Assembly (NCBI GenBank): GCA_030533085.1
Contig: JAUNJZ010000013.1
Location: 1-59,050 of the forward strand
Source: Synergistaceae bacterium
GTDB taxonomy: Bacteria > Synergistota > Synergistia > Synergistales > Synergistaceae
Length of the DNA stretch: 59,050 nt
Direction of reading: 5' to 3'
Shown here: positions 1 to 10,607 of the stretch, in pieces
Layout: each line of letters begins with the position of its first letter
Numbering within the stretch: the stretch's first letter is position 1
Program-made: the position numbers and the translations under genes
The notes under the pieces: model-generated
Told to the model about the DNA's origin: nothing
The model's database searches: none
The model's input: the letters and a program-made list of their open reading frames with translations, nothing else

Positions 1-211
1 AATGTACGATATAAGCTTTTCGCGGTACTGTCAAGCGGCGGATTTTGTTTTTTCCCGACGGGCGGCGAGGGGGAAGGGCCGGAAGAAAAATACGGACGCG
101 ATAAAAAGAGGGAGGCTTTTCTGCGTATTATGCTGTGGAATTTGATTTGTTGTGATAAAATACTACGGTTGATTATGGAGTGTTGTAATAATTTGAAAGG
201 GGAAAAATAAA
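1..211. other. Upstream region of tig, no gene recognised
   Basis: No open frame with a start and ribosome binding site is convincing here. The last 90 bases are AT-rich, as expected for a promoter and leader of the tig gene, but I could not pick a -35/-10 pair with proper spacing. The only clear signal is a purine-rich ribosome binding site (AAAGGGG at 196-202) nine bases before the TTG start of tig. Confidence 0.4.
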
Positions 212-1579
212 TTGAAGACCGAGATTCTGTCGCAGGAAAAGAACGTTGTGGAGGCCGTGGCCCGTTTTACAGCCGAGGAGGTCGGCAAGGCTGTGGAGAG
301 TACCTACGGCAAGATATCAAAGCAGGCCAATATCAAGGGCTTCCGCAAAGGGAAGATCCCACGCAGGACGCTGGAGCTTTATTTCCCTAAGAGCAGCGTC
401 TACGCGGAGACGGTTGAGAATATCGTTCCTGACGCGATAGATAAGATGATCGAGGAGTACGAGCTGAAGCTTATAGAGGAGCCTGAGGTGCGCCCCGGAG
501 TGCTGAAGGAGGGGGAGCCTTACGAGGTGACGGTGAAGTTCGAGGTCACTCCCGAGGTCAATCTTCCCGATTTGGCCGAGGTCGAGGCGGAGAAGACGAT
601 TTTTGAGGCGACGGAGCAGATGCTGGAAGATCAGGTCGCGCGCATCGTCGAGAGCCGTTCGGAAGTCGTTCCCACATACGAGGAGCGCCCCGTCACGAAG
701 GAGGATTATGTTTCCGTAAAGTACGATACGTTCGTAACTCACGAGGACGGCAGCGAGACTAAGGCCGAGGAGGGGCTGAAGACGGAGATTTTCCTTGGCT
801 CCGCCACCATACGTCCCGAGGTGGCTGACGCTATAGTCGGGAAGAAGCCCGGCGACAGCGTTTCCGTAGAGCTTCCTATAGAGGGCGCCGAGGCGAAGCA
901 GGATAAGGCCGTTAAGAGCCGCTATGAGATAGAGCTGCTGGGTATCATGAAGAAGAATACTCCTGAGCTGACGGATGAGTTTGTCGCGGAGCTCACGCAG
1001 TCGAGGCAGAAGTCTGTCGCGGAATTTAAGGAAGAGGTCAGGAAGCAGCTTCAGGCGGCGGCGGAGAGGCAGAGCCTCGAAAGTCTCAGGGATTCGGCGG
1101 TGAACAGGATTGCCGAGCTTGCCGAGGTCGAGCTGCCGGAGAGCCTTATCAAACGCCAGAAGGATTCCATCAGGGCGCAGCAGGCGGAGCGGATCAAGCG
1201 CGAAAATAATATGACGATGGAAGAGCTGTTTGAAAAGAGCGGAATGGATAAGGAAGGCTATGACAATGAGCTGGAGACGGCGGCAAGGAATATAGTCCGC
1301 CGCGCCCTCGTGCTGGAGGCGATAGCCGACGCCAACGATATAGAGTGGACTCCCGAGGAGCTTACGCAGGAGATAGCTTCGGTCGCCCGCAATGCCGGCG
1401 TCGACCCGAAGAAGCTGGAGGAATATATCTACGGCGACCGCGGCAGGCTCTTTGAGATGGCGGAGAAGATACGCAACCGCAAGACGGTGGATTTCATCGT
1501 AACGGCCGTGAAGGTGGCAGAGGTTCCGGAGAAGAAGCAGGCGGAGGCCGCCGAACAGGTGGAGAAGGAGGCGGAGTAG
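212..1579 (+). CDS. tig: Trigger factor, ribosome-associated chaperone and peptidyl-prolyl isomerase
   Basis: Trigger factor binds the ribosome exit tunnel and shields nascent chains; its middle domain is an FKBP-type prolyl isomerase. The 455-residue length is normal. The ribosome-binding signature GFRKGKIP lies at residues 43-50, the FKBP-like region is roughly 160-245, and the rest is the charged helical C-terminal chaperone domain, ending in a Lys/Glu-rich tail. The start is TTG at 212, chosen because AAAGGGG sits nine bases upstream and the N-terminus then matches the family. It is followed 57 bases later by clpP, so the chaperone and the ClpXP protease are probably co-expressed, an order seen in many bacteria. 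Confidence 0.95.
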   Translation: MKTEILSQEKNVVEAVARFTAEEVGKAVESTYGKISKQANIKGFRKGKIPRRTLELYFPKSSVYAETVENIVPDAIDKMIEEYELKLIEEPEVRPGVLKEGEPYEVTVKFEVTPEVNLPDLAEVEAEKTIFEATEQMLEDQVARIVESRSEVVPTYEERPVTKEDYVSVKYDTFVTHEDGSETKAEEGLKTEIFLGSATIRPEVADAIVGKKPGDSVSVELPIEGAEAKQDKAVKSRYEIELLGIMKKNTPELTDEFVAELTQSRQKSVAEFKEEVRKQLQAAAERQSLESLRDSAVNRIAELAEVELPESLIKRQKDSIRAQQAERIKRENNMTMEELFEKSGMDKEGYDNELETAARNIVRRALVLEAIADANDIEWTPEELTQEIASVARNAGVDPKKLEEYIYGDRGRLFEMAEKIRNRKTVDFIVTAVKVAEVPEKKQAEAAEQVEKEAE

Positions 1580-1636
1580 CCGCCTCGGTCCGCGATAAAA
1601 ATATAATATAAGCAATATGAAAAGGAGGAATATTAG

Positions 1637-2221
1637 ATGTCTTACTACGTTCCTATAGTTGTGGAGCAGTCGGGAAGAGGGGAGCGCTCCTACGATATAT
1701 ACAGCCGCCTTCTCAAGGACAGGATAATATTCCTGGGAACGGCGATCGACGATACTGTAGCGAATCTTGTCGTGGCTCAGCTTCTTTTTCTTGAGAGCGA
1801 GGACCCTGACAAGGACATTTCCATATATATAAACAGCCCCGGAGGCTCCGTTACATCCGGACTTGCGATTTACGACACTATGCAGTATATCAAGCCGGAT
1901 GTCTCTACCATCTGTCTGGGAATGGCGGCCAGTATGGGAGCCGTCCTTCTCACGGCGGGGGCGGAGGGCAAGAGGCTGGCGCTGCCGAATTCCCGCATCA
2001 TGATTCATCAGCCAATGGGCGGTATGCAGGGGCAGGCTTCAGATATCGAGATACACGCGAAGGAGATACTGAAGACCCGCGCCAGGCTGAACGGGATTCT
2101 GGCGGAGCACACGCATCAGCCTTTGGATAGGATAGAGGCCGATACGGACAGGGATTATTACATGTCCGCGGAAGAGGCTCTGAAATATGGAATCGTCGAT
2201 AAGATAATCGAAAAACGTTAA
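1637..2221 (+). CDS. clpP: ATP-dependent Clp protease proteolytic subunit
   Basis: ClpP is the tetradecameric serine peptidase that degrades unfolded substrates fed by ClpX or ClpA/C ATPases in the cytoplasm. All catalytic residues are visible: Ser99 in GMAASMGA, His124 in IMIHQPMGG, and an Asp near 169. The length of 194 residues is typical and there is no obvious long propeptide. A strong ribosome binding site (AAAGGAGG, about 1620-1627) precedes the ATG. It lies between tig and clpX; a hairpin in the 52-base gap before clpX may limit read-through. Confidence 0.97.
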   Translation: MSYYVPIVVEQSGRGERSYDIYSRLLKDRIIFLGTAIDDTVANLVVAQLLFLESEDPDKDISIYINSPGGSVTSGLAIYDTMQYIKPDVSTICLGMAASMGAVLLTAGAEGKRLALPNSRIMIHQPMGGMQGQASDIEIHAKEILKTRARLNGILAEHTHQPLDRIEADTDRDYYMSAEEALKYGIVDKIIEKR

Positions 2222-2233
2222 CACAAAATCTGA

Positions 2234-2261
2234 TGAGGGGATTCCAGCGGGAGTCCCCTCA
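2234..2261 (+). terminator. Hairpin between clpP and clpX, possible attenuating terminator
   Basis: TGAGGGGA at 2234-2241 is perfectly complementary to TCCCCTCA at 2254-2261, and a short T-stretch (ATTTTG) follows. The T-run is weak, so this is more likely a partial terminator or mRNA-stabilising hairpin separating clpP from clpX than a complete stop. Confidence 0.4.
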
Positions 2262-2273
2262 TTTTGCTGCGAG

Positions 2274-3605
2274 GTGTCTGTTCGCGTGTACGAAAATGGT
2301 AACATCTTCAAGGATAAGAAGAAAAGATACTGCTCTTTCTGCGGGAAATCACAGAATGAGGTGGCAAGGCTTTTTGAAGGCAAGCCGAATGTCTTTATCT
2401 GTTCAGACTGCGTGCATATTTGCAATATAATGCTGAGGGGCGAACATCTGCACGACGATTACGCGGAGAAGGCGAAGGAAGCACGAAAGCCTGATTATGT
2501 TTCGCTGCCCTCCATTGATAAACTGCCCAAGCCGGTAGAGATAAAGGAATTTCTTGACCAGTATGTGATAGAGCAGTCGCAGGCGAAGAAGGTGCTTTCG
2601 GTTGCCGTCTACAATCATTACAAGAGGCTGCTGAATCCGGCGGTGGATGACGACGATGTGGAGCTTCCAAAGAGCAATGTGCTGCTCGTAGGCCCTACCG
2701 GAAGCGGTAAGACTTTGCTTGCGCAGACGCTCGCGAAGATGCTTCACGTCCCGTTCGCGATGACCGACGCGACGACGCTGACTGAGGCCGGTTATGTGGG
2801 GGAGGATGTCGAGAATATTCTTCTGCGTCTGCTTCAGGCGGCTGATTTCAATATAGAGTCCGCGGAGCGCGGGATCATTTATATCGACGAGATAGACAAG
2901 ATCGCCCGCAAGTCGGAGTCCACCTCTATAACGCGCGACGTTTCCGGCGAGGGGGTGCAGCAGGCGCTTCTCAAAATTATCGAGGGCACTGTGGCCAATA
3001 TTCCGCCCAAGGGAGGACGCAAGCATCCCAGCCAGGAGATGATTCCCATCAATACGAGCAATATTCTTTTCATCTGCGGCGGCGCCTTCGACGGTCTGGA
3101 GAAGATAATATCCCAGCGCACGAATGAAAAGCAGCTCGGCTTCGGCGGCGAGATAAATTCCAATGTCAACAGGCACAACAGCTTTGAGCTTTTGAAGAAG
3201 CTGGAGCCGGACGATCTCCGCCGTTACGGCTTTATCCCTGAGTTTATCGGCCGCCTGCCGGTGCTTGTCGCGCTGGAAGCCCTTTCGGAGGAGGCGCTGA
3301 TAAGGATACTTTCCGAGCCTAAGAACGCGCCTCTCAAACAATATAAGAAGCTTTTCGCGCTGGAGGGTATCACCCTTGATTTTACGGACGAGGCGGTAAA
3401 GACTATCGCGCGGAAGGCGGCCCGGCTCAATACCGGCGCTAGAGGGCTGCGGACGATACTTGAAAGTCTGATGCTGGATATGCAGTATGAGATACCCGGC
3501 AGGGATTCCGGCGTAACGACGCTGACGGTGACGGAGGAAGCTGTCGAGGGAAGAGAAAAGCCGCTCGCCGGAGGCGGTTCAAAAGAAGATGGACTTTCGG
3601 ATTAA
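2274..3605 (+). CDS. clpX: ClpX, AAA+ unfoldase of the ClpXP protease
   Basis: ClpX recognises tagged or native substrates, unfolds them with ATP and threads them into ClpP. The N-terminal C4 zinc-binding domain is complete (Cys20, Cys23, Cys43, Cys46), followed by Walker A GPTGSGKT at 140-147 and a Walker B region ending in DEIDK near 205. Total length is 443 residues. The chosen start is GTG at 2274, because the ATG codons downstream in this frame would cut into the family N-terminus; the ribosome binding site there is poor, so the start is less certain than the rest. The 3' end overlaps lon by 17 bases, implying translational coupling. Confidence 0.95.
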   Translation: MSVRVYENGNIFKDKKKRYCSFCGKSQNEVARLFEGKPNVFICSDCVHICNIMLRGEHLHDDYAEKAKEARKPDYVSLPSIDKLPKPVEIKEFLDQYVIEQSQAKKVLSVAVYNHYKRLLNPAVDDDDVELPKSNVLLVGPTGSGKTLLAQTLAKMLHVPFAMTDATTLTEAGYVGEDVENILLRLLQAADFNIESAERGIIYIDEIDKIARKSESTSITRDVSGEGVQQALLKIIEGTVANIPPKGGRKHPSQEMIPINTSNILFICGGAFDGLEKIISQRTNEKQLGFGGEINSNVNRHNSFELLKKLEPDDLRRYGFIPEFIGRLPVLVALEALSEEALIRILSEPKNAPLKQYKKLFALEGITLDFTDEAVKTIARKAARLNTGARGLRTILESLMLDMQYEIPGRDSGVTTLTVTEEAVEGREKPLAGGGSKEDGLSD

Positions 3606-5925
3606 GGCGCGGGTATATCCTGTCGTTCCCGTCAGGGAGATGATCATCTTCCCGGGGGTCGTCTCGCCGCTTTTCATAAGCCGCCCAAAGTCGATATGCG
3701 CCGTTGAAGAGGGTGCGGAGAACGAGCGGCTGATTTTCATAACGGCTGAGAAGAAGCCATACGGGGAGACTGTAAATACAGATAATCTTTACAGCGTCGG
3801 CACTATATGCAGGATGCTGCAAAGCGTCCGCATGCCTGACGGTATGCTGAAGGTGGTCGTCGAGGGGGAGAAGAGAGGCAAGGCGGATAAATTCGCCGCG
3901 CGGGATTCTTTCATCAGCGCCGGAGTCGTCCCCTTTGATTCAAAGCGCGAGAAGATGACGCTTGAAATAAGCGCGCTGATGCGCCTCGTAAGGAGCGAGT
4001 TTGAAAAGAATGTGCAGCTCGACTCCAAGCTGCCTGACGACATTTTCCGCTCCGTGAGCGACATATTGGACCCGGAGGTGCTCTGCGATATAACAGCCTC
4101 TCACAGCCGTCTCGATATAACGGAGAAGCAGCGGCTGCTGGAGACTGTGAATGTCGTCGATAGGCTTTCGCTGCTGGTGAGGATGCTCAAGAATGAAAAT
4201 GAGCTGCTCAGCTATGAGCAGGAGCTTGAAGAGCGGGTGCAGGCTGAGATAGACAAGGATCAGCGTAATTATTACCTCCGCGAACAGCTCAAGGTGATCA
4301 ACGAGGAGCTCGGAGGGGAAAGCTCAGCCTCGGAGGTGGAGGAGCTGCGCGCTGCGGCGGCTGAATCCGGTATGCCTGAGGCGGTGATGCAGAAGGTGAC
4401 GAGGGAGATCGGGCGCTTCGCGAAGCTCGCGCCGCTTTCGCCGGAGGCCGCCGTGTCAAGGACTTACATAGAAACAATGATAGAACTGCCCTGGAAGAAA
4501 TCGACGGAGGACGACCTTGACATCGCCAACGCCAGAAAGGTGCTTAACGCTGATCATCACGGTCTTGAAGAGGTAAAGAGGCGCATCGTGGAGTTTCTCG
4601 CGGTCAAAAAGCGCGCCGGCAAGGATATGCGGGGGCAGGTGATATGCTTCGTCGGCCCTCCGGGGGTCGGAAAGACCTCTCTCGGCAAGTCTATAGCCCG
4701 CGCTATGGGCAGAAAGTTCATCAATATATCGCTGGGCGGTATGCATGACGAGGCGGAGATACGCGGACACCGCCGCACCTATGTCGGCGCGCTGCCGGGG
4801 CGCATCATACAGAAGATAAGGCAGTGCGGCTTCAATAATCCGCTGATTCTGATGGACGAGATAGACAAGCTCGCCTCCGACTACAGGGGCGACCCTTCCT
4901 CCGCGCTGCTCGAGGTGCTTGACCCGGAGCAGAACTGGAATTTCACGGATAATTTCCTTGAAGCGCCCTTCGACCTGAGCAAGGTGATGTTTATTACAAC
5001 TGCGAACAGCACGGCGACGATTCCGGGGCCGCTGCTTGACCGCATGGAGATAATCCCCCTGCCCGGATATGTGATGGAGGAGAAGCTGAAGATAGCGAAG
5101 AAGCATCTTATCCCGCGCATTATCAGGGAGCATGGGCTTACAAAGGATGAATTTTCCCTCTCCGACACGGCTTTGAAGGATATAATTTCCTCATACACGA
5201 TGGAGGCCGGAGTGCGCTCGCTCGACAGGCAGATTGCCAAGCTCGCGCGCAGGGTGACTATGGAGCTGTCGGAGGGCGGCGATGAGACGGAGGCTTCCGC
5301 TGTGCTGACAAAGGAGAGGGCGCGCGAGATACTGGGCGCGCCGAAGCTGCACAATACGCGGATACCTAAGGGCGACGCCGTAGGTACGGCGATAGGGCTT
5401 GCATGGACCGAAGCCGGCGGAGATGTGATACTTATCGAGTCGGCTGTGATGGACGGCGGCGGCAAGGTCTGTTATACGGGAAATCTGGGCGAGATCATGC
5501 AGGAGTCGGCGACGACGGCGCTCGCCTATCTGCGTTCGCACGCGGGAAGCTACGGACTTTCCGGCTTCGAGTGGAATAAAAAGGATATCCAGATACATGT
5601 GCCTGCCGGAGCCGTGCCAAAGGACGGCCCGTCCGCTGGGATAACGCTGGCGCTTTCACTCTGCTCTACGCTTACGGGGCGCGCGGTGAACACAGCCTTC
5701 GCCATGACGGGGGAGATGACTCTGCATGGCAATGTGCTGCCGATAGGCGGCATCAGGGAAAAGATTCTCGCCGCTAAACGCCTTGGCATAAAAGATATAT
5801 TACTGCCCGAGGATAACAGAGCCGATGTATCGGAGCTGAGCGAGTGGATACTTAAAGGGATGAAGCTGCATTATGTTTCGGATATATCCGAGGTTTTCGA
5901 GCTTGCGCTGAGGGCTGGTGTATAG
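3589..5925 (+). CDS. lon: Lon ATP-dependent serine protease
   Basis: Lon is a hexameric AAA+ protease for damaged and regulatory proteins. This 778-residue protein has the usual order: N-terminal substrate-binding domain (start [18 protein letters not shown]), a coiled-coil middle, Walker A GPPGVGKT near residue 355, Walker B LMDEIDK, and a C-terminal protease domain with the catalytic Ser in PKDGPSAG near 680 and the Lys in GGIREK near 725. Its ATG lies inside the end of clpX and its stop overlaps the possible GTG start of engB, so clpX-lon-engB look like one transcript. Confidence 0.96.
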   Translation: MDFRIKARVYPVVPVREMIIFPGVVSPLFISRPKSICAVEEGAENERLIFITAEKKPYGETVNTDNLYSVGTICRMLQSVRMPDGMLKVVVEGEKRGKADKFAARDSFISAGVVPFDSKREKMTLEISALMRLVRSEFEKNVQLDSKLPDDIFRSVSDILDPEVLCDITASHSRLDITEKQRLLETVNVVDRLSLLVRMLKNENELLSYEQELEERVQAEIDKDQRNYYLREQLKVINEELGGESSASEVEELRAAAAESGMPEAVMQKVTREIGRFAKLAPLSPEAAVSRTYIETMIELPWKKSTEDDLDIANARKVLNADHHGLEEVKRRIVEFLAVKKRAGKDMRGQVICFVGPPGVGKTSLGKSIARAMGRKFINISLGGMHDEAEIRGHRRTYVGALPGRIIQKIRQCGFNNPLILMDEIDKLASDYRGDPSSALLEVLDPEQNWNFTDNFLEAPFDLSKVMFITTANSTATIPGPLLDRMEIIPLPGYVMEEKLKIAKKHLIPRIIREHGLTKDEFSLSDTALKDIISSYTMEAGVRSLDRQIAKLARRVTMELSEGGDETEASAVLTKERAREILGAPKLHNTRIPKGDAVGTAIGLAWTEAGGDVILIESAVMDGGGKVCYTGNLGEIMQESATTALAYLRSHAGSYGLSGFEWNKKDIQIHVPAGAVPKDGPSAGITLALSLCSTLTGRAVNTAFAMTGEMTLHGNVLPIGGIREKILAAKRLGIKDILLPEDNRADVSELSEWILKGMKLHYVSDISEVFELALRAGV

Positions 5926-5926
5926 A

Positions 5927-6553
5927 ATGGCAAACTGGAAATCCGAGCTTTACTGTACGGCTTTCAATAAGGAACAGCTGCCTCCGCCGGCGGCTTATGA
6001 GATAGTCTTTGTCGGCCGCTCCAACGTCGGCAAATCGACGCTTATCAACTCGCTGCTGGGGCGCAGGATAGCCAAGGTAAGCTCCAAGCCGGGGAAGACG
6101 CGCAGTATAAATTTTTACAATGTCGAAAGCGGGACGATGAAATTTTCTCTCGTCGATCTGCCGGGCTACGGCTACGCGGCGCGCGGCAGGGACGAGCGGA
6201 AGAGCTGGTGGAAGCTGATAGATGATTATTTCCGCGAGGAGAGGCCTATATCGTATGTCGTGCATCTGATAGATTTCCGTCACGGGCCGCTGGCGAATGA
6301 CGCGGAGCTTACGGAGTGGCTTGACGGCATGGGTATGCCGCGTCTTGTGGTCTTCACCAAGGGGGATAAAATTTCTCCGGGAAGGCGCAAGGGGCAGTAT
6401 AATACTATAATGCGCGCGGGGCTTGACTCTGTGCTGCCGCCGTTTATCACCTCCGGCATCAACGACGCGGAGATGGAAAAGCTGCGCGGCGGCATCGAAG
6501 ATGTGCTGCGCGAGATGATACGGCTGGACGCGATGGAGAACGACCAACAATAA
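5927..6553 (+). CDS. engB: EngB/YsxC-type ribosome biogenesis GTPase
   Basis: This small GTPase of the TrmE-Era-EngA-EngB class assists large ribosomal subunit assembly. G1 (GRSNVGKST), G3 (DLPGYG) and G4 (TKGDK) are all present, and the length of about 208 residues fits EngB/YihA/YsxC. I prefer ATG 5927; a GTG at 5918 would add three residues and overlap lon by eight bases. Either choice leaves the gene tightly coupled to lon, a common pairing. Confidence 0.93.
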   Translation: MANWKSELYCTAFNKEQLPPPAAYEIVFVGRSNVGKSTLINSLLGRRIAKVSSKPGKTRSINFYNVESGTMKFSLVDLPGYGYAARGRDERKSWWKLIDDYFREERPISYVVHLIDFRHGPLANDAELTEWLDGMGMPRLVVFTKGDKISPGRRKGQYNTIMRAGLDSVLPPFITSGINDAEMEKLRGGIEDVLREMIRLDAMENDQQ

Positions 6554-6645
6554 AACCTGCCCCAGAGTGCGGAACGGCCGTCATTTTGGGGATGGGACAG
6601 ATAAAAGGACGCGCCACCAGGCGCGCCCAATGAGGAGGAAAACGG

Positions 6646-9312
6646 ATGGAATCCGAGAAGAAGCAGTTAGGCAAGAGTTATGATCCCGTGCCGATCGAAG
6701 ACAAGTGGTACGCGAAATGGATCGAAGAGGGGCTTTTTAAGGCGGACCCGTCGTCGCCGAAGCCGGCCTTTTCAATAGTCATTCCGCCGCCGAATGTCAC
6801 AGGCTCGCTGCATGTCGGCCACGCGCTGGACAACACGTTACAGGATATACTCTGCCGCTCAAAGAGAATGCAGGGCTATGAGGTTCTATGGCTGCCGGGG
6901 ACGGACCACGCCGGGATAGCCACGCAGAATGTCGTCGAGCGTTCGCTGGCTCAGCAGGGGATATCCCGCCACGACCTCGGCCGCGACGAATTTGTGAGCA
7001 AGGTCTGGGAGTGGAAGGAGCTTTACGGCAGCACTATCATCAATCAGCTTAAAAAACTCGGCGCTTCCTGCGATTGGGACAGAGAACGCTTCACGATGGA
7101 CGAGGGGCTTTCCCGCGCGGTGCGCAAGATTTTTGTCGAGCTTTATAAAAAGGGACTCATTTACCGCGGCAAGTATCTGATAAACTGGTGTCCGCGCTGT
7201 CAGACGGCCCTCTCCGACCTAGAGGTCGAGCATGAGGAGCAGGACGGCAAATTTTACGAGGTTTCCTATAAATACGCCGATGGAGAAGAGGGCGCCGTGG
7301 TGGTCATGACGACGCGCCCCGAAACGATACTCGGCGATACGGCCATAGCCATTCATCCGCGCGACGAGAAGAACCGTCATTTGATTGGCAGGAAGGTCGT
7401 CGTTCCCCTTGTAGGGCGCGTAATACCGGTGATTGAGGACAATATGGTCGATCCGGAGTTCGGCTCCGGCTGCGTGAAGATAACTCCGGCGCATGACCCC
7501 AACGACTTCCTTGTCGGACAGCGCCACAATCTCGAACAGATACAGGTCATAGACGGCAAGGGGATTATGAACGAGAATGCCGGCAAGTACGCGGGACAGG
7601 ATCGTTTCGCGGCGCGCGAGGCCATTGTCGCCGACCTTGAGAGGGAGGGCGTCCTGCTCTCCGTCACGGATCTGCGTCATTCCGTAGGGCATTGTTACCG
7701 CTGCCATACCGTCATAGAGCCATATCTTTCGGAGCAGTGGTTCGTGCGCACGCGCCCGCTGGCGGACGCCGGCGTTGAGTCCGTGCGGGGCGGAAAGATC
7801 CGCTTCGTTCCCGAGCAGTGGACGAATGTCTATTATCAGTGGATGGAGAATATACGCGACTGGTGTATCTCTCGTCAGCTCTGGTGGGGGCATCGTATCC
7901 CTGCCTGGTACTGCGAGGAGTGCGGCGAAGTGATAGTTGATGAGACGGCCCCAGAGCGCTGCCCGAAATGCGGCTGCACGTCGCTGCGTCAGGATGAGGA
8001 TGTGCTTGATACATGGTTCTCCAGCGGGCTGTGGCCCTTCTCTACAATGGGCTGGCCGGAGGAGACGGAGACGCTGAAAAAGTTCTATCCCACCTCTGTG
8101 CTGGTGACCGGCTTCGATATAATCTTCTTCTGGGTCGCGCGAATGATAATGTTCGGCCTGGAGGGGATGAAGGGGGAGCAGCCCTTTAACGACGTTTATA
8201 TCCATGCCCTTGTGCGCGACGAAAAGGGGCAGAAGATGAGCAAGTCGCGCGGGAACGTTATAGACCCGCTGACGATAGTCAGGGATTACGGGGCGGACGC
8301 GCTGCGCCTCACGCTCGCCGCGCTGACAGTGCAGGGGCGCGACATATTCCTGTCAACAGAGAGGATATCCACATACCGTCTTTTCATGAATAAGCTGTGG
8401 AACGCCAGCCGCTTCGCGCTGATGAATCTTGAGGACGCGGAGGCCGGTGGCAAGATCGACGAAAAGGAGCTTCAGCTTCACGACAAATGGATACTGAACC
8501 GAGTTTCGCAGGTATCCGCCGAGATGACGCGGCTGCTTGACGGCTATTTCTTCGGCGAGGCTGCGCGGCTGATGTATGACTTTACCTGGGGCGAGCTATG
8601 CGACTGGTATCTTGAGCTTTCCAAGCCCGCGCTGCGCGGCGAGGAGGGCGAGGGCAGACGCAGAACGACGCAGGCCGTGCTGCTGGCGCTCTTTGAAGAT
8701 GTTCTCCGGCTGCTGCATCCGATAATCCCATTCGTGACGGAGGAGCTTTGGCAGGCCTTCCCATTCGGCGGCGGCCTCATAGAGCGGCGCGGCTGGCCGG
8801 AAAAGCGGGTCGCCGCGATAGACGAAAAGGTCATAGCCGATATGGAGTTCATTCAGCGCGTCGTGCGTTCGATACGCAATCTCAGGGCGGAGGCGCGTAT
8901 CGCGCCGCAGCAGATGATTCCCGAAGCGGCCCTGTCGGTGCATAACGACGAAAAGCTCGCGCTGCTGAAAAGCTGCGAAAAGCAGATAAGGCTGCTGACA
9001 AAGGCGGAAGCTTTGACTCTGGCGGCGGCAGACGGGAAGAAGCCGGAGCGCAGCCTCGCGGCAGTTCTCGACGAAGCGCAGATATACCTGCCTGTCGGAG
9101 AGCTTCTGGATGTAGAAAAGGAGCTTCAGCGCCTTAAAAACGACCTCGCCCGGCTTGAAAAGGATATAGAAAAGAGCAAGGGCAAGCTCGCGAACGAGAA
9201 GTTTGTAGAGAGAGCGCCGCGCGAGGTCATAGAGAAGGAAAAGAACACCCTCGCGGACAACGAGGCAAAGGCGCTGCGCATGAAGGAGAATTTAAAGAGC
9301 CTTGCGGAGTAA
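6646..9312 (+). CDS. valS: Valyl-tRNA synthetase
   Basis: This class I synthetase charges tRNA-Val and edits mischarged threonine. The HIGH-type motif appears as HVGH near residue 57 and the KMSKS motif near 530. CxxC pairs in the editing/insert region (CEECGEV and CPKCGC) suggest a zinc site. The C-terminus, from about residue 820, is the Lys/Glu-rich coiled-coil arm that contacts tRNA. Length 888 is typical. A GAGGAGG ribosome binding site precedes ATG 6646. The 92-base gap upstream holds a short GC-rich hairpin but no T-box features that I can see. Confidence 0.97.
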   Translation: MESEKKQLGKSYDPVPIEDKWYAKWIEEGLFKADPSSPKPAFSIVIPPPNVTGSLHVGHALDNTLQDILCRSKRMQGYEVLWLPGTDHAGIATQNVVERSLAQQGISRHDLGRDEFVSKVWEWKELYGSTIINQLKKLGASCDWDRERFTMDEGLSRAVRKIFVELYKKGLIYRGKYLINWCPRCQTALSDLEVEHEEQDGKFYEVSYKYADGEEGAVVVMTTRPETILGDTAIAIHPRDEKNRHLIGRKVVVPLVGRVIPVIEDNMVDPEFGSGCVKITPAHDPNDFLVGQRHNLEQIQVIDGKGIMNENAGKYAGQDRFAAREAIVADLEREGVLLSVTDLRHSVGHCYRCHTVIEPYLSEQWFVRTRPLADAGVESVRGGKIRFVPEQWTNVYYQWMENIRDWCISRQLWWGHRIPAWYCEECGEVIVDETAPERCPKCGCTSLRQDEDVLDTWFSSGLWPFSTMGWPEETETLKKFYPTSVLVTGFDIIFFWVARMIMFGLEGMKGEQPFNDVYIHALVRDEKGQKMSKSRGNVIDPLTIVRDYGADALRLTLAALTVQGRDIFLSTERISTYRLFMNKLWNASRFALMNLEDAEAGGKIDEKELQLHDKWILNRVSQVSAEMTRLLDGYFFGEAARLMYDFTWGELCDWYLELSKPALRGEEGEGRRRTTQAVLLALFEDVLRLLHPIIPFVTEELWQAFPFGGGLIERRGWPEKRVAAIDEKVIADMEFIQRVVRSIRNLRAEARIAPQQMIPEAALSVHNDEKLALLKSCEKQIRLLTKAEALTLAAADGKKPERSLAAVLDEAQIYLPVGELLDVEKELQRLKNDLARLEKDIEKSKGKLANEKFVERAPREVIEKEKNTLADNEAKALRMKENLKSLAE

Positions 9313-9314
9313 CG

Positions 9315-10607
9315 ATGCGCGAAGATTATGATTCTATAGAAAAAAAACTTTCCCAAATGGCAAGCCCGGGCATACGCCCGGGGCTTGCCCGTCTGGCCCG
9401 GCTGCTGCGCGAGGCAGGTATGCCGCAGGAAAAATTTACCGCGGTGCATATCGTCGGAACGAACGGCAAAGGCTCGGCGGCGGCGGCTATATATTCCGCG
9501 CTGCGAGCCTCAGGCTACAGCGCGGCGCTCTATACCAGCCCTCATCTCGTCGATTTTTCCGAACGTCTCATGATAGATGGCGAATGCGCGCCGGCTCAAA
9601 GCTGGCTTGCCGCGATAGATGAGATAGAGCGCGTAATAGAAAAAAATCCCTTTTTTGAAGACAACCGTCCGACATATTTTGAGCTTGTCACGGCGGCGGC
9701 GATTTTGATCATCGCGCGCGAGAGGCCGGAGGCGGCTGTCTTTGAGGCCGGTATGGGGGGGCGGCTGGACGCCTCGAATATCCTGAAGGATGTCGCGCTG
9801 AGCCTGATAACGCCGATAGGGCTGGATCACACGGAATATCTGGGGGAGAGCCTTGAGGAGGTGGCGGCGGAGAAGTTCGCCGTCATGAGAAGGGGAGTCC
9901 CCGCGCTGTTTTTCGGCGGCGAAGGGCTTAACAGGCAGTTCCGCGAGGCCGCCGCGCGTCAGGGGGCGGAGGCTCATATATTTTCAGAAGAATACCGGAT
10001 ATCGAATCGACGCTCTTCGCTGAAAGGAAACCGCTTTACGCTGACAGGGGGCGGGGAAGTCAGGGAATATTTCACGCCGCTTGCCGGAACATTTCAGGCG
10101 GAGAACGCGGCGCTCGCCGCGGCGGCGCTGAAGCTGCTCAGCCGCCGCTTTCCGCGTATCACCGAGGAGAGCGCGGCGCGCGGTATAGCCGCTGCTGAAT
10201 GGCCCGGAAGAATGGAGCTGCTTCGCGATGATCCTCCGCTTCTGCTGGACGGCGGTCACAACCCGCACGCTATGAGGCGGCTTGCGGAGACGATGGAGGA
10301 GATAAGCGAAGGGCGTCCTTTCAATATCGTCCTGGCTATGATGAGGGACAAGGATATAGAAACGGCGCTTGGCTGTCTGCGCCGCTTGAACGCCGTCATA
10401 TTCTGCACGGAAGTGCCGGGCAGCGAGCGTTCGCTGAGCGCGGAGGAGATGAAAGGGGCGGCGGAGCGGGCCGGGCTTACCGCGCGCGGCCCCTACAGAG
10501 AGCCGGAGCGCGCTTTGGCGAAGGCTTCGGCCGGCGGCGTTCCCGCAATCTGCTGCGGGAGTCTCTTTCTGGTCGGCTATATGAAGAGGAAGCTCAATGA
10601 ATTATAG
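9315..10607 (+). CDS. folC: Folylpolyglutamate synthase / dihydrofolate synthase
   Basis: FolC adds glutamate to dihydropteroate and to reduced folates, which retains folates in the cell. The Mur-ligase-like P-loop GTNGKGS is near residue 51, followed by the folate-binding region and the C-terminal ligase domain with DGGHNPHA near 314. The 430-residue length is normal. It starts two bases after the valS stop, and its 3' end overlaps the laccase-domain gene by 11 bases, so these genes are cotranscribed. Folate supply also matters to the histidine pathway at 50-56 kb, which uses tetrahydrofolate as one-carbon acceptor. Confidence 0.94.
   Translation: MREDYDSIEKKLSQMASPGIRPGLARLARLLREAGMPQEKFTAVHIVGTNGKGSAAAAIYSALRASGYSAALYTSPHLVDFSERLMIDGECAPAQSWLAAIDEIERVIEKNPFFEDNRPTYFELVTAAAILIIARERPEAAVFEAGMGGRLDASNILKDVALSLITPIGLDHTEYLGESLEEVAAEKFAVMRRGVPALFFGGEGLNRQFREAAARQGAEAHIFSEEYRISNRRSSLKGNRFTLTGGGEVREYFTPLAGTFQAENAALAAAALKLLSRRFPRITEESAARGIAAAEWPGRMELLRDDPPLLLDGGHNPHAMRRLAETMEEISEGRPFNIVLAMMRDKDIETALGCLRRLNAVIFCTEVPGSERSLSAEEMKGAAERAGLTARGPYREPERALAKASAGGVPAICCGSLFLVGYMKRKLNEL

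Noticed and set aside
317-2008. 563-codon open frame on the minus strand across tig and clpP
   Set aside because: It lies antisense to two well-conserved genes; its protein is Leu/Arg-rich without a known fold and reflects codon bias of the real genes.
2403-3341. 312-codon minus-strand open frame inside clpX
   Set aside because: Antisense shadow of clpX with no ribosome binding site or recognisable domain.
6554-6645. Possible T-box leader before valS
   Set aside because: The 92-base gap is too short and lacks the T-box antiterminator sequence and specifier-loop structure; only a small GC hairpin is present.
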